DNA from: Gigaspora margarita
Taxonomy: Eukaryota > Glomeromycota > Glomeromycetes > Diversisporales > Gigasporaceae
Direction of reading: 5' to 3'
DNA length: 64,000 bases
NCBI GenBank assembly: GCA_009809945.1
Contig: WTPW01000436.1
Coordinates: 52,729 to 116,728, forward strand
The first letter of the stretch is position 1, and each line of letters starts with the position of its first letter. Shown here in pieces: positions 1 to 11,829 of the stretch. The notes under the pieces were generated by a model that worked only from the letters and a program-made list of their open reading frames with translations, did no database searches and was not told the DNA's origin. The position numbers and the translations under genes are program-made.

Positions 1-407
1 AGATTTAATAGAATTTTATTAATAAAATTCTATAAAATCTTATGATTCGCAAATTTTTACTAATTAATTCTAACTTCATGTACTATGTAAACTTGTTTAG
101 CTCCAAAAAAATACATATAAATATATTAGACTCAGACCAGTCTGCAGACTTCGGATCATATCCAGACTGAACTCATAATTGAGTCTGAGTCTGGTTATTA
201 AAAATTTATATAGTTATTTTGGGCAATTTTGATTGGCTAATATTACTATATTATATAGCACCTGATAATCCCCCGGACCCCCCCTCCCTAAAAAATCAGG
301 TGATAAATGTCTCTACCCTTACTAGGCTACTACTAAAATCAATACCAATTATCACTTTGATCACAATAGGGTTATGAGTTGCAAATAGCAAAACAATTTC
401 TTAATAG
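1..407. other. AT-rich intergenic with two short inverted motifs
   Basis: No gene is seen. GACTCAGAC near 128 is answered by GTCTGAGTC near 185, a weak hairpin. CACCTGAT at 259 is answered by ATCAGGTG at 295-302 around a C-rich core. Both look like worn ends of small transposons, but no target duplication was found. Confidence 0.35.
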
Positions 408-1353
408 ACATTCAGCACACATTGAATTTATTTGTTGGTTTATTAATGAAATAGAAAAAAATACCAAAATTATATCTAAATAATTGGTATCTTTTTCAGT
501 CATGACTACTTGATCCTAAGTTAAACATTCAAATTATATGTTTGGTAAATTTTGCTAAACATTTTTATGAACCATTAATGCACTTCTTAATTGAACAAGA
601 TAAAATTCCTAGAAATTATCAAAATAATCAACTAAACATTTTACTTCCTGGTTGGTATGCTTATGAGATGCCTGATAAAGTTTATGAGTGGGATAAGTTT
701 CTTCAAGAACTCACTAAAAATTTCAAAATTTTTTTCTCTAATGAGCTATTAGAAGCATTGGACAATTTTACAAGTGAAGAATTTGGAATATTTTTTGATA
801 ATCTGGAAAAGGAATCGTCAAAGCTTTGAAATATTTTGAAAAGTGGTTCTTACAATAGCTTCATTTACCTTTGGCTGTTTGCTGTCTTGGAGGTAACAAT
901 GCTATATCATTTGCATCTAGTTTTTACTATGTGGTTTTAGAAAACCTTGGATTAAACCACCAAATAATTTAGAGTTGCGATTTGCAGAAGAATTGAAAAA
1001 TAACTTAAAAAATAGAATAACTGATACTTTTGGTCTATGTAAATTGCTATTACAAAATAATGTTTTTTTTAGAGAATTTGAACAATTCTGTACAAATGAT
1101 GAATTACCTTTATATAATTTTCTGAATTGTATAATTTTATTAAAACTAGAATTTACTTTATCATTATTCATCAATAGCAAGTAGAGGTTTTTTCAACAAG
1201 TTAGATCTAAAAACTCACTCTAATATATCACTATCAGTCAAACAGTCGAAACTTCAATTATGCTCAGGCAAAATTGGAAAAGAAAATTTATTAGAGGGAT
1301 TAAAAGAAATGAAGGTGAATCGAAAGAATACTCCAATTTAAAAATAAAAATAA
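408..1353 (+). pseudogene. Decayed copy of an unidentified, probably multicopy fungal gene
   Basis: Coding-like segments run through several frames of the plus strand. The first (HSAHIEFICWFINEIEK) begins near 410. A 95-codon open stretch at 542-829 reads NFAKHFYEPLMHFLIEQD. A third piece around 975-1184 contains ITDTFGLCKLLLQ. The last, near 1190-1353, contains NKLDLKTHSNISLSVKQSK. Order and spacing fit one ancestral protein of about 300 residues broken by frameshifts and stops; the open stretch at 542 has no ATG. The style resembles hypothetical proteins I associate with Rhizophagus repeat families, but I cannot name a domain. Function is unknown; it may be transposon-borne. Confidence 0.55.
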
Positions 1354-2868
1354 CTCAATTTGGGCCTGATATCACTTCAAATCTTTTTAATAATAAGTTA
1401 TGCACCTGCTAATGCGCTAGAAGTTTTTTTTCAGATCAAATTCAAAAGATTAATCAAAAACAGTGATAGCAGTAATTAAGTTTTAATAGTCAGTGATATT
1501 GTTTTTAGATGATAAATTTTATGAATTACAATTAATAATGATGATTAATCAGTGCGTTTTATCAAAGTTCTGGCTTTACAATTTAATTATTTCAATATTT
1601 TTACTAGAATTTATTGTAGATAATTAAATAAAGATGAACCAATTTAGAATAGTTTGTTATATAATATTCTTGTAAAATAGGGCTTAAATAGGTATAGAAT
1701 TAGATCAAATGTACATTATATCAACCAAACATATTAAAAAATCATTTATACTAAAGTTTGTACTATTTATTGTTGCAAAATTTATGTTATCATTTTTTGT
1801 AATACATAATAATGTAGCTAAGTTGGTAATTATAATAGTTTTTATAATGATTTGCTGCTAAACTTTTCTATAACACTTACTAATTATTTGATAATATATA
1901 GCTTATAGAAAGATTGGGCTTGTTTGTATTAAGTTATCAGATTTTTATTGTGATATACCATAAAAATTCATATGTAGTTAAAGTTTAGTTATTTTTATTT
2001 GGGGCTATTATGATTTTATCTATGATAGAACTTATTAGCTATAGTTGTGAATGTGATATAGGCAAGTTAGTTTGGAATTTTGGTAAATTTATTTATTATA
2101 ATAAACCCAACTTACTGAATATTGTGGTAATATACAGCTATATTTGAATTATCAGATTTACATTGTAATTTGCTATGTAAATTTAAATATAGAACTTTCA
2201 AATAATTGTAATAACACATAATTTGTGGTCATATTTGAGTTTGTTTATACTGGAATTATTATAATTTCTATTATTGTTTATTATAAAAAATTTCTGTTAA
2301 ATAAATTTTTTGTTATAGTAGTACACAATAATAGGATTAAGTTGGGTTAGTTTATTTCTAAAGCAGAGCAAAGGATCTTAAGGTTAGGTAATAGAGAGAA
2401 AAATTGGTTCATATTAGTTATTGGGTCAAAATAAAATAAAAAATACTCAAATGTTCAAATCAGTATTGTATTAGAATTTATGTATTTTAAGTTAAATTTA
2501 GTAGTATATAATACATTTTATATTTAATTTTAAACACAAAAATTGATTTTATAAGTTATAACATTTCATTTAGTATACAGTTCTATATAATAAAACTGAT
2601 TGCATATGCTATATAAATTTCTATTGCTATTGTTAATAATAATATTAATGTTATATTTTATTTTTTAATTTACTTAGTTATTAAATAATTTTTTGACTCA
2701 AAAATAACTTGATTTAATTATTAATAATAATTACATTTTTATTAATATTGATAATAAATATGTTAAATTTATATAGATTTTTTGATACCACATGTTATTT
2801 TAATCAATCTTTTTTTATTTATTATAATTGAATTAATTTTTATTGCTGTATATTACTTCTTTTTAATA
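1354..2868. other. Gene-free AT-rich DNA
   Basis: Only short, low-complexity reading frames occur. No inverted repeat, RNA gene or tandem array stands out. Confidence 0.6.
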
Positions 2869-2960
2869 CCAAAATTAAATGTTAATACAACCAAAACTTT
2901 CTAAAAAAGTAATTTAGCATAGCACCAAATGCTAACAATTGCTTTAAAAGTACTAAACTA
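2869..2960 (+). repeat. Dispersed repeat, CpG-decayed copy
   Basis: About 92 bp matches 7099-7190 in the same orientation (landmarks CAAAATTAAA, TACAACCAAA, TAGCACCAAA, CAATTGCTT). Where the other copy has CpG, this one has mostly TpG or CpA. Confidence 0.75.
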
Positions 2961-2983
2961 AAATAAGTCATTTCAATATTTAT

Positions 2984-3208
2984 TGTTGCAGCTGATGCTA
3001 AAAATGGCAGATGCTGAAATTTCAACCTATTTTGGTACAAATTTTTTAAAAATTTTTTGGGGTAATTTTGTCTGTTTTTTTTAGGGTTGGGTTAGGGTTT
3101 AGGGTTAGAATTGTTTACTAAAGAGTATATGTGGATTTTAGAGGGCATATATTTTCAAATCATGGCCTCAAATTGCAGCATCAGCCATTTTTAGCATCAG
3201 CTGCGACA
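2984..3208. mobile_element. 225-bp MITE with telomere-like loop
   Basis: The ends are inverted: TGTTGCAGCTGATGCT at the left and its near complement, ending GCATCAGCTGCGACA, at the right. The terminal repeat is roughly 35 bp with few mismatches. TTTAT flanks both ends (2979-2983 and 3209-3213), a 5-bp target duplication. The interior contains GGGTTGGGTTAGGGTTTAGG. No coding capacity. Superfamily not assigned. Confidence 0.75.
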
Positions 3209-3213
3209 TTTAT

Positions 3214-5515
3214 TTAGTATGCATAAAATAGTTGCTAATTAGTGCATATTATTATTTATGCATTACTTTAAGCAAAAAGGTTGAAAATTCTTGATTCTTT
3301 ATTTTATTGAGATTTGATGTGCTACTAATTTATGCATTATCTCTATATAAAGATTATGTGGGTTTTAAAATTCCTGCACTATATGTTGTAAAGTGCTCTG
3401 GCTTATGTCTTTATTTTATTTGTTTACTCTAGTGTTTTTTTTATTATTTATATTGATACAATAATATTAACCTTTTTATTTTTAGTCACAGTTAGATAAA
3501 ATTGGCATAACCCCAAAAAGAGTAGAAAGGTGCTGCAGCAATTTAGCATGATTTCTGGTTTTTGTAACTTGTGATGTGTGAGCAAGGTATGCATGACAGT
3601 TTTTTTACCTTGCAATTTCTGTCATTGTTTGTTTATTCTTTTTTTTGCCAAACAATATATACAATCTAGTTTTTTATCTTTAAATTCCAGTTCTTGTACT
3701 ATAGTATATCCAGTTCTTGCCTCCTGCCACTTCCAATTTTTGAACATAATGAAAGACTAGTAATTCAATAGCATTAGCCTAAATTGAATGTATTAAGTAA
3801 GAAAAAGTATATAAGACTCACCTTTTTGCTTCCAACTTACAGTGAGTTCAAAATAGAAATAACTCAAATAGAGTTTAATTTTATTGAGTATAACCTTTGA
3901 AATTAGGATTATAAATTAATAATCCCAATAAGTCAAATTTGCATCAGCCTAATTCTGTAATTATGTGATATTATTAAAAGCTTTAATGATTGATTCGAAT
4001 ACTGATATACTAAAGCTAAAAAACCAAGACATTAGTATTAAACTAAAAACTAAAGATAAGAAGAACAATAGAACAACCTATTTTATTCTCCAATTTCATC
4101 ATAGCAAGACCCCAGAAACCATTAGACCTAGGCCAAATCTTCCATACCTCTTCTGCCTACTAGTTCAAGGTTCAGTCTTCTTGCATAATTAAAGGACATT
4201 GGATTAGTTAGATAGTGGTGTTGTAGTAGTTTTTAGCCATAAACCTGATTGCCACTACTTTAACAATGTATGTACATACTTACTTAACTATTAGTTAAAA
4301 ATTTGACTATGATTTTAGTTAGCTAAAAATAGACATATTTGTAGGTAAGTTGATGATTATCTAATCTAAAATAATGAGAAACTAACTGGAAAAGTAGACT
4401 TTGAACTAATCCAATTCAACTACAAAACCTAACAAACATAGACAACCTATCAAAGAAAACATTTAATTTGGCTAGTGGCAGATTAAAGGTTGGTCATTTC
4501 TAAAAGAGAACTGTTTACACCTCAGGAGTAGGTGATTAGTAAATTAGGCAATCAGCCCTAAGTCTTGATACTGGTTGTCTTTTTGCGAGAATTTCTTTTA
4601 TTTATAAAAAAAATAAAAAAATAAAATAAGAACAAAAGATGCATGAAAAAATGGATCTAACTAATTCAACTAATATATGTACCTATATGAACTATATTGA
4701 TCATTTCATTAGATGTTCAATGCAATCAGCCTGGCTGACTAATCAGACATATTCTACTGAGAAATACCAGAAAGATGATGAATTTCTGAAATCATGAGAA
4801 AGCTATAATTTTGCATATGAAATAAATTTTGAAATGATACTATAGTAATCAATATGGACTAAGATCCAAAATATTGTAGGTTTACTAATTTCTCCTCCAA
4901 GTTACTATTGGTTGAATACAAATATCATTTTCATTAGTAAATCATTGGTTGGGTGGCTAATAATGTAAGTCATCAAACAATTGCCTCGTAATTATTACTT
5001 TTCACTTTTTTAATATTAACATTTGGCAATTCTTTTAAATTTAGCAACTCTTTATGATAAAACCTTTTGAGGGCTCTTTTTTTTGCATCTTTTCAAATTC
5101 TTAAAATTTTTTTTGAATATTAAAGTATCTATTATACTTTATTATTTTATTAATTAATTAAACACACATATTTTAGACCATTTATATTTTATATTTTCAG
5201 TTAGAACAGGTCAAAATTTCTTAATACAATCAACCTTTATATAGAACAGATGTTCATTATAGTAAGCCTTTAGAGTTGATTATATTTGACTGTACTCAAA
5301 ATTTTGTTAGTAGAAAGTTAGTGTTCTCAATGAAGTATTGAAAAATAAGAATTTTTATTTGAGCAACCAATACACACATAATGACAAATATTTAAACTCT
5401 TTTTTTATTTCTATTTTTTTTATTTTTTTATTTCTATTTATTTATTTTTTTCTATTTTTTTTAGGGTATGCATGTGATGATCGAATGTTATGGTTGAGTG
5501 ATCATGATTCATTAG
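3214..5515. other. Gene-free AT-rich stretch
   Basis: Several 60-75 codon frames exist (for example 3965-4192), but they show no domain and no codon pattern different from the surroundings. A T-rich tract lies at 5399-5462. No confident gene or RNA is seen. Confidence 0.55.
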
Positions 5516-6554
5516 AATTAGTATAATTAATAAATGAATTATCCAATATGCATAGAACATTGGGGTGCGCAGTATACTATGTATATCAAAACTATACATG
5601 GTATCATATAAATATTTACTAGATTTTTTTGAAATGTGTAACAATATTGAATATGAAGTATTTTGTATTCTTTAATTGGAACCAGCATTTATTCTTTAAC
5701 ACGCAAGTTCAAACCTTTATCTAGATGCACAACCTTTAAGATTTATTGCTTCGAATCCAAATTTTGTACAGATAAGTATTAAATTCCAAAGAACAAAGTT
5801 TCGAAGCTAAATTTATATTTTAGTTGAAAAAATTGCCAGTTTATTCAATTTTGTTTATTAATTTAAGTAAAAATTTGCTTGTTTAAAAAGAGATAGAAAA
5901 AAAGTTTGTAACTTTATAAAAACTATGTATAAAAATCGCTTAGTGGTAAAATTTCAAGCTAAGAAAAGATAAACAACCAATGCATCTAAAGAAATGAATC
6001 ACGATTTATATATATATAAAATATATTACGTAATTCATCAATTAATAATCACTTAAAACCATCGATTATTTAAAAAATAAGTAATCCACATATATTTTTG
6101 ATTTAAATAGTATACCACGCACCCCAATAGAACATCTTCATAGAAAATGATCCAATTGATAATTTAATCAAATCGTTGATTACATCAATGTCCGTTTATA
6201 AGGGAAATTAACAAATATGCATAAGAATATTTGATCTAAACAATTATATCGAGCTGAATTACTCTATACTGCAAAACTTGCCTTTATCGTCGTTTATAAT
6301 AGAAGATTTTTGTTACTTTCTTCACATAATGTACTCGTAACGGTAGCGGAAGATTTCTATCATTGTTACGGATTTCTGCAGAAAAATGTGTGATCTTTTA
6401 TCGCTATGAAATTTTTATACTAGTGTACATAAAAAAATGATTAATCACTGATTATATCATTCTATCGATACTTTCTATGCATATTGGATAATTCAATTAT
6501 TAATGTTAAAAATGATTTATTAACAATTTTATGTTAACAATTAATAATTAGAAG

Positions 6555-6795
6555 TTCCCATCGCTAGATATAGCAAATCCAAAATGTCAAAGTGCAATTA
6601 AATTTTTTTTTTAATTATCATTAAATATTCACGAACATATACCTTAAAAGTTAAAATTCGTTTACTCGTTCATACCTATCACAGTATATGTCATATCAAT
6701 ATTCTCACAATCTTTTATTTCATCAAATGAACAAAATAATTGGTAAAAATGTACAGGAAACTATGACTGATGATAATTTTATTATAAGAAGAATG
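6555..6795 (+). repeat. Dispersed repeat, copy 1 of 2
   Basis: Matches 15080-15335 in the same order: CCAAAATGTCAAAGTGCAAT, ACCTTAAAAGTTAAAATTC, TATCAATATTCTC, AACAAAATAATTGGTA and GATAATTTTATTATAAGA. Copy 2 has more CpG at equivalent sites. No coding potential; class unknown. Confidence 0.65.
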
Positions 6796-7098
6796 ATTTA
6801 CGATAATACTTTCTTATAAATGGTAAACAATGTATAGTCACAATCATTATAACAATTGATTGTTGAGTGATGATCATCACTCTACCGATCAGGGTAACAA
6901 TTTGTATTTATTATTATTTGTAATCAACATATATATACAACCGATGTCTGTAAGTGAAAATATTTTGAGCGCAATGCAGCTAGCTCAGCTCTTTCGCGTA
7001 GGCACGCGCTTGAGCTAGCTTGAGCTCTTTTTATACAATCGGTTGAATTTTGTGAATCCCAAAATTACTAAAAAAGTTAACTTAACGAAAATCTATTT

Positions 7099-7190
7099 CC
7101 AAAATTAAACGTTGATACAACCAAACCAACCCAAAAAAGTAATTTTAGCGTAGCACCAAACGCCGGCAATTGCTTCTAAGCGCTAACTAA
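7099..7190 (+). repeat. Dispersed repeat, CpG-retaining copy
   Basis: Partner of 2869-2960. It keeps AAACGTTGAT, TTAGCGTAGC and AACGCCGGCA where the other copy reads AAATGTTAAT, TTAGCATAGC and AATGCTAACA. Confidence 0.75.
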
Positions 7191-7336
7191 CTAACTAACT
7201 AATTTACTTTGATACAATATTTGCATAATAATTGTAATAATAATAATTTGTAATTGTTACACAAAAATCAATAAAATCTTCGATATTAAATTTTTTATAT
7301 GATAGTTTTGATTTATATAGTTTATCGCACACCCCA

Positions 7337-8437
7337 GTGCGCTGCGCCTACTGCGCGGATCCAATTGACATCACTACTGCCGACCCAATTTTTTGATTCC
7401 TTGTTGTGCAAAATGAAAAATTAACCTTGTATAACTTAGATTTGAACATTATTATTCTATTAATTTACAGTAAATTAAATAAAAAATCCGACTGACCGAC
7501 CAAGTTTTCAAATTTCATGTAATGCAAAACGAAAATCAACTTTGCATGACCTAATGCTTGTTGCTCACATAAATTTAACAACTTTTAATAAGTAACCTTG
7601 CGCGTTCGATTAAATAATCTTTAAGAATGTATGGAAAGAATTTGTTCTTTGAGAATAATGAACCAAGAATTGCAATAAACACAAAACATAAGACAAATTA
7701 AGTATTAAATATATACATAGTTTTATAAGAATATGTTTAAGATTTGTTAATTGGTAGTATTTTCCTTGCTGATGCATTTAAATTAAATTTATAAGCGAAT
7801 GAGAAATTTTTATTCAAAGCGAAAAAAAAGGCGCTAAATATTCAACATGTTTTTATACTGAGCTGTGAATAAAAACATTTTATATAAATTGTATTTTCGA
7901 CTATTAATAATGTATATTTTTGAATTATTATTAGTTGTATTTTAAAAAAAAGGGTTATGAGTGGAAAATTTTGAGTTCAATGTTCTCATGATAGTAATTT
8001 GCAAAAAGTTTTATGAGTTCAATCTTTTCACTAAAGCAATTTTGCAGAAAGTTAAGTTCAGTGTTTTCATAAAGCAGTTTAAGAAATTTTAAAATTTATT
8101 TTCAGAAATAATTTGGCGATTAAATTTTTTAGCAATATTTTGACTGCAATAAACAGTTTATCATTTTCTTTTTGATTTTGTGAGACAGCGTAATTTGTTC
8201 AGAAGTGAGGGCACTCATTGTGGCACCATAAATTTATAGTAAAATTACGTATTACACCAAAAAGAATCCTTGCTTAAAAAAACCCCTATTGACCAAATAT
8301 GCAAACTGTGTGAAGTTTATATAATTGTAGTCAGAAAAGTTTTTCTTTTCTTTTCTTTCTTTTTTTTTTTTGGATGTCCGTACTTTGTGCGTTTTTAACT
8401 GACCCAAAATTAGACTTTTATACATTACATACTAAAA
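7337..8437. other. Upstream region of the BTB-TLDc gene
   Basis: No other gene is seen. A pyrimidine tract (TTTTCTTTTCTTTTCTTTC, about 8341-8372) lies about 70-100 bp before the ATG and is the best promoter-proximal signal. No clear TATA box or binding site can be assigned. Confidence 0.45.
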
Positions 8438-10021
8438 ATGGCAGTAAAATTCTTTGAAAAACTTTCAAATAATTACCTTGAACTTCTTGATGATAAAGAA
8501 GATTTTAATATAGTCATTAATGTTGGCAAATCTCCAGACACTAAAATATTCAGAGCACATTCAGCAATTTTAAGATACAGATCTTTATATTTTCGTAACG
8601 AATTAGCAAATATCGATAAAGACAAGAATAATATTAAAATGCTTGATTTAAAACATATTACTAGCCAACAATTTGAAGTTATTATCAAGTAAGTTATTTT
8701 GCATTACATTTTATAAGTTATATTAAGATACAAGAATAAATCTAAAATGTGCATAAAATTTAATAATAGGTATATCTACGGAGGAATAGTCTTACTTGAA
8801 AATAACGATAATTCATTTATTTTTGAACTTATGCTTATTGCTTATGAATTTCTTTTTGAAGAATTGGCAAAATACCTAGAAACTCATTTGGTTGAATCTA
8901 AAGCTCATTGGCTTCGTTTAAATTTTACTACCGTTTATCAAAAAAGCTTCCAGTATGAAAAACTTCAAGATTTACAAAAATGGTGCAATGATATTATGGC
9001 AAAGTATCCTAATAAGATTTTTGATTCGGAAGACTTCACATCGCTTCAAGAAAATGCATTAGTCTCACTTATTAGTCGAAACGATTTACAAATGGAAGAA
9101 GTAAAAATTTGGAACCGTGTTATCGAATGGGGAATTGCTCAAAATCCTGACCTACCATCCAATCCTGAAGATTGGTCACATGAGCATTTTTTAGCCCTAA
9201 AGACTACTTTGCGAAAATGCTTGCCTCTTATTCGTTATTTTCAAATGTCTGGAGTAGATATTATCGACAATGTACAACCATATCAACAAATTTTAGAAAA
9301 AAATCTTTGGAATGATATAATGAAAAAACTTGTAAATCAAAGTCTTCCGGTATCATCAATAATTCATCCGCCTCGTGTAATTTCAACACCGATTTTGCCG
9401 ACTAGAGTAATTTCAACACCGATTTTGCCGACTAGAGTAAAAGAATCATTTTCAATAGTAATTAGTGACGAACATGCAGCCGAAATTGCTTCATGGGTTG
9501 ATAGAAAGGATAATGCATATTCAGTAACAAATAATCCATACAAATTTAAATTACTTCTTCGTGGAACTAGAGATGGTTTTACTAAAGATTCATTTTGGAA
9601 TTTATGTTATAAGCAAACATTTCTTATCGTAGTTATAAAGGTTAAAGGTACTGATGAAATTTTAGGTGGATATAACCCTGTTGGATGGAATAAATTGGCG
9701 GGCAGTTTGTCTATAGCGAAAAGCTGTAATGATAGCTTTATTTTTTCATTGAAAAATGGTATTATTCAAAATTCCATTTTAAGTCGTGTGACGGAACCAA
9801 AGAACGCAATTTGTTGTAATTATAGTTATGGTCCACTTTTTGGTTTTAAACCTTATTGTAGTTTTGTTATGCATAAAAATTTTAATCAAGATAAAAAATG
9901 TTGGCTTCGAAACAGTTCGGATTATGAGAAATCAATTAGAAATGAATCAACATACATAAATGATACATCGTATTTTTCAGCGGAAGAATATGAAATATTT
10001 CAAATTAGTAGAAAATCCTAA
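8438..10021 (+). CDS. BTB-BACK-TLDc domain protein (Kelch-like family), spliced
   Basis: Exon 1 is 8438-8688 and exon 2 is 8770-10021; spliced they give 500 residues with no internal stop. Residues 1-105 are a BTB/POZ domain (DFNIVINVG, FRAHSAILRYRS, then YIYGGIV across the junction). Residues about 110-230 are BACK (LQENALVSLISRNDL, EEVKIWNRVIEWG). Residues about 305-500 are TLDc (FSIVISDEHAAEIASWV, FKLLLRGTRDGF, ILGGYNPVGW, FIFSLKNG, EEYEIFQI). BTB-BACK proteins usually serve as Cullin-3 substrate adaptors, and TLDc domains are linked to oxidation resistance and V-ATPase binding. The combination is a large family in Rhizophagus, so an adaptor role is inference. The first ATG before the BTB fold was taken as start. 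AATAAA at about 10050 is a possible poly(A) signal. The gene looks intact. Confidence 0.93.
8689..8769 (+). other. Spliceosomal intron in the BTB-TLDc gene
   Basis: The donor GTAAGT at 8689 and acceptor AATAATAG ending at 8769 bound an 81-bp intron. Removing it restores K-YIYGGIV, the usual end of the BTB fold, and opens the frame from ATG 8438 to the stop at 10019-10021. Without splicing, the frame stops at once (TAA at 8690). Confidence 0.9.
9377..9436 (+). repeat. Exact 30-bp tandem duplication in coding sequence
   Basis: Two identical 30-bp units encode VISTPILPTR twice in the linker between BACK and TLDc. The unit length keeps the frame. Confidence 0.9.
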
Positions 10022-10960
10022 AATAGTACTGTATAGTGATTAATTCACCAAATAAATAGCTTTATCAAGACTGAAAATAAAAGGTCTATTTATTGTTAAC
10101 ATACAATTCTATTAACCTCTTTCTATTGAGGGATTTCAGAATTAAAAAAAAAAAAAACTATTTCAGAAATAAAATTGGAATACTAAAAACTAATTTTGGT
10201 TCAAAATTTTGAATAGATGAGGTTGTTTGAAGACCACAATTCATTATTTTAAATTATAGGAAAATTAAATATTGTTGATACATAGTTTATTTGAAAATAA
10301 ATACGTCATCTAAATTCTTGTTTTAATTCTGAATCTCATCTTTATCGTTGAGCGCATAACTATTTCTATTAAAATCAAGATTTCGCATTTTGATTTTTCA
10401 ATAACTTTGCAGATTTACATAAATAGTACTATTCCATTTAGAGTTTTGTATTTCTTTCAAATTCTTCTGAATTCGCGTGAAAAACTGAGATATATAGATT
10501 TAATCATTATTTGAAATTTTATTAATAGATCACCTCTTTGTTTTGATTAGATTATACGTATGCAAATAATAAGTATATTTAACTTGAAAAGCTAGTTAAA
10601 ATAATAACAGTATGTTAGTGCATTAACTTTTGTTAACTGATTAAAATCTTTTTTCAGATATTATTCCATACCACGTAATTATTATTTTAGACATATCAAT
10701 ATCAGTTCGTAAAGGTGCTGGCATATATTACGTAATATTTTAGGGTGTGGGTTGAGCATGTATTTTATCAATATCTTTAGAGATAGTAAAAAAAAAAAAA
10801 AAAGGGTTAAACAGTTTTTTATTGGTTTAAAAATTGGGTTAAAGCATTGGAGTCCCGTCTCTGATTGGTTTATTTCTTTTCAGTTCATATTGTCGAAAAA
10901 ATTATCTTAAAAAAAAAAAAGCGTGTATAATTTCGAATTTTTACAATGTATATGTTGTGC
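10022..10960. other. Gene-free stretch 3' of the BTB-TLDc gene
   Basis: AT-rich with poly(A) runs at 10145-10157, 10789-10802 and 10909-10920. No gene or inverted repeat is supported. Confidence 0.55.
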
Positions 10961-11100
10961 CCCAAATGCAAATCGGCCCAGTTGTCAATCTGGCCAAATT
11001 AAAAATTAATTTAGCCCGGATGTTGGGGTTAGGTTAGGGTTAGATTAGGCCAGTTTTTTATTTTGGCTGTAAATATTGACATCTTGGGCTGTACCTATAA
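10961..11100. mobile_element. Possible small MITE with telomere-like core
   Basis: CGGCCCAGTTGTCAAT near 10974 is loosely answered by ATTGACATCTTGGGCTG near 11078. Between them lies GTTGGGGTTAGGTTAGGGTT. The inverted repeat is imperfect and no target duplication was found. Confidence 0.35.
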
Positions 11101-11441
11101 AAAAAGGGTAAAATTTTGAATTTATTACAAACAATGTTTATTAAAAAAATACGTAAGAATTATAAGATATGTACTAGATTGCTTTGTTTTTTTTTTTTTT
11201 TTGTACCGACACCAAATTACTTTTAAATGTACTTTTAGATGCATAATTGTTTATCAATTAATATAATTTCTTCTCGCATTAGTGCTATATTAGTTGATAT
11301 TGAAGTCCAAAGTATATAGCACGTACAAATTATATTGAAAAAACCACCATGATGTAATCTTGTTGAATAAGTCCTTAAGAGTGAATTACTTGAAGATTGG
11401 AAGCAATTCAATGTAATAAAAAGAATTTGTTCTTCCTAAGT

Positions 11442-11760
11442 TAATTATCATTAGAATTGTAATCGTCAAACCAATCATCATCCTTAATTTTTTTTTGGAT
11501 TCTCAAGTTTGATATACAGTTACAAGCCTTTTTACCTGATCATTGTCCAGACGTGTATATATTTATTGTGAATAAACCCGAAATTTGACCAACAACGTTC
11601 CGAGGTAGCTGAAGGAGGAGGTATCGAGAGAATCTTGCAGGCAAGTTCAACAACAGAAGGGAATTTATTTGAAAAGTTGGATTTAAACCAACTAGTTGGG
11701 CTCGAATATTCCAAAGCAGTAACCCGAAGAATTCATCAGTCTTAGCGATATATTACTTAT
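11442..11760 (-). pseudogene. C-terminal remnant of a hAT transposase
   Basis: The minus-strand frame near 11710-11560 reads FPSVVELACKILSIPPPSAT followed by SERCWSNFGFIHNK, a typical hAT dimerisation domain (the conserved block around P-S-A/T-S-E-R). Further on, in another frame, KIKDDDWFDDYNSNDN and a stop at 11442-11444 look like the acidic tail of such proteins. The fragment is frameshifted, lacks the catalytic part and lies beside a giant palindrome (11830-12520). A minus-strand piece near 12560-12610 (RKKIKDPNLLNYTIDLW) may be an upstream fragment. It cannot be active. hAT identity is well supported by the dimerisation motif. Confidence 0.75.
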
Positions 11761-11829
11761 ACTTGTTGGAAAACCTATGGGATTTGGGATTGAGCCATGG
11801 ACAAACCTGGACAAATAGGTTTGTCCACC

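Larger units (their letters stand above)
5516..7336. repeat. Scattered copies of a GCGCACCCCA-containing repeat
   Basis: A motif ending in CGCACCCCA and preceded by TTTTGATWTA...ATAGT occurs at about 5561-5597 (minus), 6095-6128 (plus) and 7303-7336 (plus). Next to the first copy, TGAATTATCCAATATGCATA near 5530 is repeated inverted near 6471-6492. Together these look like worn ends of one or two inverted-repeat elements spanning 5.5-7.3 kb. No gene is seen in between. Confidence 0.5.

Noticed and set aside
3965-4192. 75-codon frame that might be a recombinase fragment
   Set aside because: No catalytic motif can be seen and the similarity was only an impression.
5338-5644. Hydrophobic small frame and its antisense partner
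   Set aside because: Built on a T-rich tract; no start context or domain.
6931-7046. Possible MITE with CAACCGAT/ATCGGTTG ends
   Set aside because: Only eight bases pair at the ends and no target duplication is visible.
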